Of a DNA stretch of 22,884 nucleotides, positions 15,064 through 22,015 are shown piece by piece. The translations under genes were made by a program, and so were the position numbers. The stretch lies in assembly GCA_964599655.1 (NCBI GenBank), contig CAZRGV010000101.1, positions 1 to 22,884 of the forward strand, read 5' to 3'. Each line of letters starts with the position of its first letter. The stretch's first letter is position 1. Below the pieces are notes generated by a model. The model did not search any database. It was not told where the DNA came from and saw nothing but the letters and a program-made list of their open reading frames with translations. This DNA comes from CAZRGV01 sp964599655. Lineage in GTDB: Bacteria; Planctomycetota; Planctomycetia; Isosphaerales; Isosphaeraceae.

Positions 15064-16737
15064 ATGTTCCAGAGGCTGCGGTTGGGTCGATTGGCGGCGA
15101 TTGTTGTTGTCCTGTTGCCGGCGAATTTCGGCGGCGTCTTGGCCATTCGCGCCGGGGCTGCCGCGGCGGTTGATCCCGGCGCCGACCGGCGGATCGGAAT
15201 CGAGCTCGACGGCATTGGCGGCGGGTCTCGAGAAAAGCCGTTCGTGGATGCCGCACGGACGATCCGCGCCTGGATGCCCTCGAGCGGGAACAAGCCGGTG
15301 CCGCTCGATGAGCGCGGCTGGCCAAAGTCGGACGCCTCGACGGTCGTCTTCGATATCCGACCCGTCTTCGCGTGGGCCCCTCCGATCGACGATCCCGACG
15401 CCTTTCAGCCCGATTGGAGCGGGACTTATGCGTTGAGCTTCCGTGGACAGGCCAAGGTTCTGGTCACGGAGGATCGCCGATGCCAAATCGAGGGCCTGAC
15501 CTACGACAAGCCCAGCAATACGACAAAAGGCCAACTCGTGGTCCCGAAGGGAGTCGGCCTGCTCGTGCTGTCCTTTACCGAGACCCGGCGTGAGCCGACC
15601 AGCCCGGTCGGCTCGGGGATCACGGGGCTGCGTTTGATTCGCCCCGGGTATCCGCCCGATACTAAGCAACTGTTCACAAATGAGTTTCTGCATTCGTTGG
15701 AGCCATTTTCCGTCTTCCGTTACATGGACTGGCTGGATACCAACCACCAGCCTGGCTATTACGGCGATGCCGGGCATCACGCCCTGGAGTGGTCCGGGCG
15801 CCGCCTGCCCGACGACGCCACGCAGGAGTCTTCCGCCGAGACGTATGGCGTGGCCTGGGAACACATTGTCGCGCTCGCCAATCAAACAGAAAAAGATCTG
15901 TGGATCAATATCCCAATCGCGGCGACTGAGGATTATGTCCGGCAGCTCGCTCACATGCTCCGGCGCGATCTCAAGCCAGGGCTCAAGATCTACATCGAGC
16001 ACAGCAACGAGGTCTGGAATTTCGGCTTTCCGCAGTACATCTACAACAAGCTGGCGGCGATCGACGAGGTGAAACGCGGCGGATCGCCTCTGAACAACGA
16101 CGGTGCCAAGGACGAGGAGGTCTGGGCCAGGCGACGCCACGCGCAACGCCTGGTGCAGATCGGCAAGATTTTCCGCGAGGTCTTTGGCGAGTCCGGCTCC
16201 AAGGGCCGCATCCGACCCGTCTACGCCTCCTGGTTGATCTTCCCCCAACCCTATTACGCCGAGGTCCTCGATTGGGTGCGACGGACGTATGGAGCACCGG
16301 CCGATCACTTCTATGGACTGGCCAGCGGCGGTTACTTCAACGCCGAGAAGGCGGCCGCCAACGCCAACGTCGACCAGATCCTCGACGCGATGCGCGCCTC
16401 CAGCGACCAGAATCTCAAACTTCGAGGCGAAATCCGGGCGATCGCCCAGCAATACGGCCTGAAGGACCTGCAATACGAGGCAGGCCCCGACAACGGCGGC
16501 GGCAAGGTCGAGAACATCGCCAACCGCATCCGGGCCAATCGCCATCCGCGGATGAAAGACCTCATCCTCCGCGACGTCCGCGACAACTGGTTCGATCGCG
16601 GCGGCGACATCTATATCTACTTTTCCCATTGCTCCGCCTACAGCCGCTTCGGCTGCTGGGGGCTGAGCGAGGACATCGCGGACTTGAAGACCCCCAAGTG
16701 GCAGGCGATCCGCGAGCTGACGGGTTGGCGGCCCTGA
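15064..16737 (+). CDS. Secreted glycoside-hydrolase-like protein (probable GH-A clan TIM barrel)
   Basis: 557 residues. A signal peptide is likely (about 1-35, MFQRLRLGRLAAIVVVLLPA to AAAA). The ATG at 15064 has AAGGAG 8 bases upstream. Residues about 40-195 form a beta-rich N-terminal domain (GTYALSFRGQAKV, VVPKGVGLLVLSF). From about 200 to the end an alpha/beta barrel is suggested by FSVFRYMDWL, DLWINIPIAATEDYV, KIYIEHSNEVWNF, PVYASWLIF, HFYGLA, LQYEAGPDNGG and DIYIYFSHC. The N315-E316 pair in SNEVWN matches the acid/base 'NE' motif of clan GH-A, and E472 in YEAGP is a fitting nucleophile. The spacing (156 residues) is plausible. I know homologs in planctomycetes and proteobacteria only as uncharacterised; the substrate is unknown. 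It converges on another secreted carbohydrate-active gene. Confidence 0.82.
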   Translation: MFQRLRLGRLAAIVVVLLPANFGGVLAIRAGAAAAVDPGADRRIGIELDGIGGGSREKPFVDAARTIRAWMPSSGNKPVPLDERGWPKSDASTVVFDIRPVFAWAPPIDDPDAFQPDWSGTYALSFRGQAKVLVTEDRRCQIEGLTYDKPSNTTKGQLVVPKGVGLLVLSFTETRREPTSPVGSGITGLRLIRPGYPPDTKQLFTNEFLHSLEPFSVFRYMDWLDTNHQPGYYGDAGHHALEWSGRRLPDDATQESSAETYGVAWEHIVALANQTEKDLWINIPIAATEDYVRQLAHMLRRDLKPGLKIYIEHSNEVWNFGFPQYIYNKLAAIDEVKRGGSPLNNDGAKDEEVWARRRHAQRLVQIGKIFREVFGESGSKGRIRPVYASWLIFPQPYYAEVLDWVRRTYGAPADHFYGLASGGYFNAEKAAANANVDQILDAMRASSDQNLKLRGEIRAIAQQYGLKDLQYEAGPDNGGGKVENIANRIRANRHPRMKDLILRDVRDNWFDRGGDIYIYFSHCSAYSRFGCWGLSEDIADLKTPKWQAIRELTGWRP

Positions 16738-16739
16738 CC

Positions 16740-16847
16740 TGAGGCGGCCGGCGGGCTGGGGTTGTGTGTGGTGTTTGGACCCCAGCCGGTCCGGAGCCAG
16801 ATCGAGGGGGGCTGGGGTCGTCAAGGCCCCAGCCAACCGCCGCCTCA
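16740..16847. repeat. Nested inverted repeat between convergent hydrolase genes (related to family GGCTGGGGTCGT)
   Basis: The outer arms TGAGGCGG (16740-16747) and CCGCCTCA (16840-16847) pair perfectly, and with small mismatches the pairing extends inwards to GGCTGGGG on both sides. Inside are two hairpins: CTGGGGT...ACCCCAG on the left and GGCTGGGG...CCCCAGCC on the right. The core ATCGAGGGGGGCTGGGGTCG resembles the element at 14450-14527. The right arm contains the stop codon of the GH71/99-like gene. It probably terminates or stabilises both convergent transcripts. Confidence 0.55.
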
Positions 16848-18095
16848 CGGCCGGATCGGGATCTCTCGCGGACCCTTTCGACCCTCGCGGATTAGCCTCG
16901 TGCCTTCGGCGGTGAGCCGCAGATACCAGTCCGAGGGAAGCCCCTCAAAGGTCTGGAACCTGGCCTGCACGGGCGGGGTGTTGCTGACCTTGAAGATCGC
17001 CGTTCCCTCATCCACCTCGTCGAACATGGCAACATACGCCATCTCGACCCCCAGGTCCGCCGCCGTGACGAACTGTCGCCAGAGGAACTCGCCTCCCAGG
17101 CGGGGGATCGTCTGATCGGCGGCCGCCTCGCCCTTGAGGTTCGTCCACCCGAAACCCGGATAGAGGACCGGCAAGTACGCCACGCCCGCCCTCTTCGCCT
17201 CGGCCAGGTCGTCCTTCCAGGAACCGGTGGAGGCGTACCGCCGCTCGCCCACCCTCGTGGAGTTGCCGACGTTCCACGGGCTGATCACGTCGAACCGGCG
17301 GAACGCCCTGGCCCACTCGGGGTCCTTCTCCCGCCGCCAGTACCAGGGGACGCCACCGATCAACGTCGACGCATAAGACACGTTCGTCTGAAAAAAGTCA
17401 ATGATCTTATGGGCAAGGTCCGGTCCGAAGCGGTCGGGATAGAAGCCCCAGACGAAGACGACCGGCTTGCCGTCGTGATGCAGGTAGCGGTCATCCCGCG
17501 TCACCTTGAGGTCGTCGACGAGCCGCGTCCAATCGGCGACCAGCGTGTCGTAGATCCGATCCTCGGGGAAGCCGGTCAGGTCGTAGCAGACGGCGTAAAC
17601 CCGGCCCGTCGCCTTCACCGAGTCCCGGACGTGGCCGAGGACCCGATCGAACGACGGGTTGCCGACGTTCACCAGGAAGCGCTGCACGAACACTCCGTCG
17701 ATGCCGTACTGCGCCATCCACTCGAAATGGCGCCTCACCGTCCTCGGATGGGCCGAACTGAAAAGGAACGCCTGGCTCTTGTCGGGGTGGGAGAAGCCGG
17801 GGGCCTGGTATTTTTCCTCGTCGGTGAACTCGGACAGATCCGGCCACATCTCGAAGGTCAAGGTGCTTGGCGTGATCCGTCCCGAGTCGCGACTCCAGTG
17901 CCGCCAGCCCTCGCCCGCCGGGTCCGCCGGACAGCGGAACCAGCCCTGGTACCCGCAGAGGACCTTTCGGTGAAGGCTCGTCGCGACGACCGCAGGCGAT
18001 GACGACGAAGGCTCATCGCCCAGACTTCGAGCCGGAGCGAACGCCCCCCAGACTGCCAGACCGCCTGCCAGGAGGATCATCCAGACGCGCCGCAT
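16845..18095 (-). CDS. Secreted glycoside hydrolase family 71/99-like protein
   Basis: I place the start at the ATG at 18095, giving 416 residues with a clean signal peptide (MRRVWMILLAGGLAVWGAFA, cleavage near ARS-LGDEP); the frame upstream of it runs into repeat DNA. GAGGG lies about 10 bases upstream. Family features are the N-terminal KVLCGYQGWFRCP (44-56), WPDLSEF (84-90), FEWMAQYGIDGVFVQRF (124-140), VYAVCYDLTGF (166-176), a PVVFVWGFYPDRFG block (211-224) and the C-terminal AMFDEVDEGTAIFK (356-369). E360 and E363 correspond to the paired acidic residues of GH99-type enzymes. GH71 and GH99 act on alpha-1,3-glucan and alpha-mannoside linkages; the substrate here is unknown. It is convergent with the GH-A-like gene. 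Confidence 0.85.
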   Translation of the reverse strand: MRRVWMILLAGGLAVWGAFAPARSLGDEPSSSSPAVVATSLHRKVLCGYQGWFRCPADPAGEGWRHWSRDSGRITPSTLTFEMWPDLSEFTDEEKYQAPGFSHPDKSQAFLFSSAHPRTVRRHFEWMAQYGIDGVFVQRFLVNVGNPSFDRVLGHVRDSVKATGRVYAVCYDLTGFPEDRIYDTLVADWTRLVDDLKVTRDDRYLHHDGKPVVFVWGFYPDRFGPDLAHKIIDFFQTNVSYASTLIGGVPWYWRREKDPEWARAFRRFDVISPWNVGNSTRVGERRYASTGSWKDDLAEAKRAGVAYLPVLYPGFGWTNLKGEAAADQTIPRLGGEFLWRQFVTAADLGVEMAYVAMFDEVDEGTAIFKVSNTPPVQARFQTFEGLPSDWYLRLTAEGTRLIREGRKGPREIPIRP

Positions 18096-18243
18096 CGTTT
18101 CCGCCCTCGCGACCCCAGTGCTTTTCCCGGTCTTCCCGTCCGTCAGTATAGGCGACCTCGGGGCCGCCACACGACCCGGCGCTGCGTCGGCTCGTATGCC
18201 CCACACAGCGCCCGATGCCAGAACGAGGACGCGACCTCGGTGG

Positions 18244-18315
18244 GGTGGCTGGGGTCGTGCCGACCCTAGCCAGGCCAGGAACACATCGGAAGGGGCGCCG
18301 AAGTACCGACTCCAG
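18244..18315. repeat. Imperfect hairpin repeat, family GGCTGGGGTCGT, copy B
   Basis: It starts GGTGGCTGGGGTCGTGCCG and forms a hairpin, GGCTGGGGTCG-TGC-CGACCCTAGCC (one mismatch). It continues AACACATCGGAAGGGG like copy A at 14450-14527, in the same orientation, and ends with a degenerate inverted copy (CGACTCCAG). Confidence 0.58.
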
Positions 18316-18404
18316 TTTGGGATCGGTCGAGACCAATCATGCGCAAGGAAGAAATATGCTTTCTTTTGACTTCACTTAGAGCAAGGATATCATCACCATC
18401 AGTC

Positions 18405-18471
18405 GGTACGGTCCGCCGTGCGGACCGCTCAGGCCCGATCGAGGAGGCTGGTCCGCACGGCGGACCCTACC
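18405..18471. repeat. REP/BIME-type element: two inverted hairpins with GTAG foot
   Basis: The 17-base arm GGTCCGCCGTGCGGACC (18410-18426) is repeated as its exact reverse complement at 18450-18466; with flanks the match is 21 of 22 (18405-18426 against 18450-18471). Each arm is itself a hairpin: GGTCCGC, loop CGT, GCGGACC. The right-hand unit (minus strand) is preceded by the tetranucleotide GTAG, the left-hand one by GTAC. Tetranucleotide plus hairpin, in head-to-head pairs, is the known layout of REP sequences processed by RAYT transposases. It lies 27 bases past the dehydrogenase stop. Confidence 0.78.
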
Positions 18472-18497
18472 AGACTGCGGCAGTCTCAAAACGCCCG

Positions 18498-19505
18498 TCA
18501 AAACCAGAGCGTTTTGTCCACCTGGTTGAGGAGCGGTTCGCCGCGGGCGAAGCGGCCGACGTTCTCGCGGAGGGTGGCGAGGTGCCGGGGGGCGATGGCC
18601 GTCGAGTAGCCGGCGGTGTGCGGGGTCAGGATCACGTTGGGGAAGTCCCAGAGCGGGTGCTCGGAGGGCAGGGGCTCCACTTCGAAGACGTCGAGGGCCG
18701 CGCCGGCGAGGTGGCCCGCTCGCAGGGCGGCCACGAGGTCGTCGAGGACGACGATCGCCCCTCGGCCGATGTTGATGAGGTAGCTGGTCGGGCGGAGGTG
18801 GGCCAGCACTTTCGCGTCGAAGAGCCGCTCGGTCTCGGGGGTGTGCGGGGCGGCGATCACCGCGAAGTCGCTCCAGGCCAGCAGCTCCGGCAGTCGGTCG
18901 AGCCCCCAGACCGCGTCGACTCCTTCGGGCGGGCGCGTCCGGTCGGGGTAGCGGTCGACCGCTCGCACGGTCATGCCGAAGGCCAGGGCCCGCCTCGCGA
19001 TCTCGGCGCCGATCGCCCCGAGGCCGACGATCCCCATCGTCGCCCCGGGCAGGAAGATCGTCGACCGGTCCATGGCGTTGACCGTCCCCGGCCCCGCCGC
19101 GTTGCCCACCCGGGCCGACTCGCCGCCGATCGGCTCCCATTTCCGGTGTACTTGATTACGAATATAGATATGAAGATTTCGAGCAAAACAGATCACATAA
19201 CCCATCACTTGGTCGGCGATGACGTCGCCGAAGAGCCCTCGCATGTTGGTCAGGGTGCAGGGGTGGGCGATGAGCTCGGGGAACATGTAGTGTTCGAGGC
19301 TGACGGTGAACGCCTGGATCCAGCGCAGGCGGTCGGCCCGTGCGAGCATCTCCGGGGTGATCTTGCCGAGGAAGGCGTCGGCCCCCGGCATGGCGTCGAG
19401 GGCGGTCTGAGCATCGGCGGCGTTGACCCAGTCGGCGCCGGGGGCCTCGGCCTGAAGGGCGGCCAGTCGTTCGGGCTCGACGGCGGGATGGATAACGATT
19501 TTCAT
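18498..19505 (-). CDS. D-2-hydroxyacid dehydrogenase (NAD-binding)
   Basis: 335 residues, the normal length for the family. The split substrate-binding domain lies at about 1-100 and 300-335. The Rossmann domain has GLGAIG (161-166, after the strand TMGIV) and D184 (VDRYP), which favours NAD over NADP. The catalytic set is present: R248 in NIGRG, E277 in FEVEPLP and H296 in TPHTAGY. It reduces a 2-oxoacid to the D-2-hydroxyacid or the reverse; the substrate is open. The segment at about 99-122 (QVMGYVICFARNLHIYIRNQ) is encoded by strikingly AT-ending codons. No clear ribosome binding site precedes the ATG at 19505. It follows the glycosyltransferase gene after 55 bases and is probably cotranscribed with it. 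Confidence 0.93.
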   Translation of the reverse strand: MKIVIHPAVEPERLAALQAEAPGADWVNAADAQTALDAMPGADAFLGKITPEMLARADRLRWIQAFTVSLEHYMFPELIAHPCTLTNMRGLFGDVIADQVMGYVICFARNLHIYIRNQVHRKWEPIGGESARVGNAAGPGTVNAMDRSTIFLPGATMGIVGLGAIGAEIARRALAFGMTVRAVDRYPDRTRPPEGVDAVWGLDRLPELLAWSDFAVIAAPHTPETERLFDAKVLAHLRPTSYLINIGRGAIVVLDDLVAALRAGHLAGAALDVFEVEPLPSEHPLWDFPNVILTPHTAGYSTAIAPRHLATLRENVGRFARGEPLLNQVDKTLWF

Positions 19506-19560
19506 GGATCTGGATACCAGGGTCGGCGGTGCGAGGGTCTGGGAACGGGGTTCGACGGGT

Positions 19561-20690
19561 TCAGGCCCGACGTCCGACGAGGGCCGAGCGGCAGCTCTGG
19601 ACCAGGCGTTCGGCGATCCGGGCCGCGCCGTCGGCGGGGAACGGCGGCGGGCCGGGCTTCATGGCGAAGGCGCGTCGGAGCAACGGTTCGATCTTGAACT
19701 CGGTGAACGTCCGGGCCGACGCCGGCAGGCCGCCGCCCCAGGCCCGAAGCGAGCGGTCCAGCGCCCGGTGCTCGGCGAAGCCGGTCCGGGGCGGATAGAT
19801 CAAGGGGGTGCCCGCCACCATCGCCTCGCAGGCGGTGCCGTAGCCGGCCTTGGCCACGATCGCGTCGGCCGAGGCGGCCAGGTCGGCCCCGGTCCAGGTG
19901 TCGGCCGGCACCACGTGGAGGTTTTTCAAGGGGCCCACCGGCGCCTCGTGAAACCCGACGAAGTGCACGCCGTCGAGCCGCTCCAACCGGTCCCAGGCGA
20001 GATTCGTCTGGCCATAGCGGCCTAGATAGAAATAGACAATCTTATCATTATGTGAAAGATTGAGTTGGCGGCGAAGTTCCGTTCGCCGATCGCGCCCGGG
20101 GGTAACGACCATGCCGACCTCGATCAAGGGCGCGAGCTCGTGCATGCGCAGGGCGGGCTCGGCGCGGAAGATCGCCGTGGCGTGGCGATAGGCCCGTCGG
20201 AGTTCGGCCACGAACGCGCGGGCGTCGTCGCCGAGCTTGCGGGCGTGCGGTTCGTAGATCTCGGCCCAGGTGAAGTTGGCCAGGAGGAAGCCGGGGACGC
20301 CGGCCTTGCGAGCGGCGACCAGCGGCACGGCCGGGGCGTCGCAGAGCACGGCGGCCGTCCCCTCGCGGCGGAGCCGATCGACCTCCTCGTCGAGCCGGGC
20401 CATGGCCTCGGCGTGGATCCGCGCGGCCAGTTCCAGGGTGGCCGGGCCGTCGGTCGAGGCGCTGTCGCCGGGCGGGTTGATCGCCCCGGAGTCCGAGACG
20501 NNNNNNNNNNNNNNNNNNNNNNNNNNNNNNNNNNNNNNNNNNNNNNNNNNNNNNNNNNNNNNNNNNNNNNNNNNNNNNNNATCGTCAGCGGGATGTCGGC
20601 CGGCAGTCGGTTGAGAACCGCCACCGTGCGGTTCAGGTGGCCGAAGCCATGACTCGTGACATAAACGGCAAGACCGCCCCGGTTGTCCAT
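19561..20690 (-). CDS. GT-B glycosyltransferase-like protein, broken by an assembly gap
   Basis: The true N-terminus is the ATG at 20690: MDNRGGLAVYVTSHGFGHLN, with the glycine/histidine loop SHGFGH typical of GT-B N-terminal domains. The remainder, after the 80-base N-run, is in a different frame: ELAARIHAEAMARLDEEVDR, AVLCDAPAVPLVAARKAGVP, LLANFTWAEIYEPHARKL, then the C-terminal nucleotide-sugar site region AKAGYGTACEAMVAGTPLIY and PPRTGFAEHRALD. The frames agree only if the true gap length is divisible by three. The pattern 'HGFGH...NFTWxxIY' resembles the glycosyltransferase-like N-terminal domain of L-arabinokinases and MGT/YjiC-type enzymes. Donor and acceptor are unknown. It sits between a DMT transporter and a dehydrogenase gene on one strand. 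Codons near 20013-20072 are AT-rich. Confidence 0.8.
20501..20580. other. Assembly gap (80 N) inside the glycosyltransferase gene
   Basis: 80 unresolved bases. The coding frames on its two sides differ by one position, so the real length is not 80 modulo 3; 81, or another multiple of three, would restore the gene. Confidence 0.99.
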
Positions 20691-20836
20691 CACCTAACCT
20701 ATAACCTACCTGCAAGCGCGCTTCGGACCAGGCTAGGGATCGGCCAGGTCCTTACCCCTCCCTGTCGGTGGGCGAGGATAACCGACGTCCGGGGGCGCGG
20801 CAAGCACTTGACGCGGCGGGTCGGGTTCGTGTTGCC

Positions 20837-21832
20837 TCAGGACGACTCGGCCAGGCAAGGCGAGGCGACGATCGGAACCGGCTCGGTTGGCGGGCTGGAG
20901 ACGGCCGCCAACGATTGGCGAGCCGACGGGCCGCGGCCGGTCCAGACGATTCCGCCCAGGGTCAAGGCCCCTCCGGCGACCAGGGCCGGCGTCATCGTCT
21001 CGCCCAGGAGGGAAACCCCCCAGAGGACCGTCAGCAGCGGGGCCGCGTTGCCGACCGTGGCGACCTGGCTGGCGTCGAGCCAGCGAAGGGCCACGTTCTG
21101 GCAGGCCAGGCCGACGACCGAGACCACCAGGGCCAGGTAAACCACGCTGCCCCAGGCCCGGAACGAGGCCGAGGCCAGCCTCGAGGGCCAGTCCGACGCC
21201 GTCACCAGCGCGATCGGCAAGGCCAGCGCCGAGCCCACCAGGAACGTCCCGGCCAGCACCACGAGGGCTCCGTGCCGGGCCACCAGCGGCTTGTTGACCG
21301 TCAGGTACGCGCCCCAGGAGGTTACCGCGCCAATCAGCAGCAGGTCCCCCCGCAGGCCGTCCGCCCCCGAGCCGGCCCCTCGCCAGAGGTTCCCCAGCGC
21401 GATCACCCCCGCGCCGGAGACGCAGACAAGGATGCCCAGCAGCCGTCCCCGCACCAGCCGTTCCTGGCCCAGCAGGGTCGCCAGCACCAGCACGACCAGC
21501 GGGCAGGTTGCGTAAATCAGCCCGACATGCGTTGTCGGGGCCAGTCGAGTTCCATTGAGAAAGAACGATTGATTGATCGGTACGCAGAGGGCGGCCGCCG
21601 CCAGCAGTCGCGGGCCGTCCTGGCGGAAGAGGGCTCGCAAGGTCCCGCGGCCCCAGACCAACGGGAGCAACGCCAGCCCGGCGACACCGAACCGGGCGAT
21701 CGGCAGGAGCTCCACCGGCAGCTCCCGAACCGCGAACTTGGCCGCCGTGGCCGTGCTCGACCCGATCAGAACCATCAGCCACAAAAAGAAATACGCGCCG
21801 GCCCTCCGACGCGTCTCGCCGTCCGACCCCAT
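20837..21832 (-). CDS. EamA/DMT-superfamily membrane transporter
   Basis: About 331 residues from the ATG at 21832 (MGSDGETRRRAGAYFFLWLM), chosen because the first membrane helix begins soon after it. A longer in-frame start at 21913 would add a charged, non-family leader. Ten hydrophobic segments form two EamA repeats: helices 1-5 (ending near GAGVIALGNLW) and 6-10 (GDLLLIGAVTSWGAYLTVNK to GGALTLGGIVWTG). Typical family signatures are ELLPIARFGVAGLALLPLVW in helix 2 and NAAPLLTVLWGVSLLGETMT in helices 9-10. Such proteins export amino acids, nucleosides or other small metabolites; the substrate cannot be predicted. It is 146 bases upstream of the glycosyltransferase gene on the same strand. 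Confidence 0.92.
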   Translation of the reverse strand: MGSDGETRRRAGAYFFLWLMVLIGSSTATAAKFAVRELPVELLPIARFGVAGLALLPLVWGRGTLRALFRQDGPRLLAAAALCVPINQSFFLNGTRLAPTTHVGLIYATCPLVVLVLATLLGQERLVRGRLLGILVCVSGAGVIALGNLWRGAGSGADGLRGDLLLIGAVTSWGAYLTVNKPLVARHGALVVLAGTFLVGSALALPIALVTASDWPSRLASASFRAWGSVVYLALVVSVVGLACQNVALRWLDASQVATVGNAAPLLTVLWGVSLLGETMTPALVAGGALTLGGIVWTGRGPSARQSLAAVSSPPTEPVPIVASPCLAESS

Positions 21833-22015
21833 GGGGTTCGCCCGCCTTCCCGCAATCATCCCACGACGCGGAAGACCGCCCCGGCTCCCGCATGTTTCTA
21901 TCGTAGGGACCAAGGCAAGACAGGCAACGCCGTTTTTGGGTTCGCGCGACTTCGACCGGTCCCCCGGGGGATCGGGCCGCAGATCTGTTAAATTATGATC
22001 GAATCTATCTATGTT

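Larger units (their letters stand above)
18096..18497. other. Repeat-rich intergenic region
   Basis: 402 bp with no gene between the dehydrogenase stop and the GH71/99-like start on the same strand. It holds copy B of the GGCTGGGGTCGT family (18244-18315), an AT-rich stretch (18345-18400) that could carry a promoter for the minus-strand hydrolase gene, and the REP-type double hairpin (18405-18471). Confidence 0.6.

Noticed and set aside
18339..19697. 452-codon plus-strand frame opposite the dehydrogenase
   Set aside because: Antisense shadow; the minus strand has the full NAD-binding and catalytic set.
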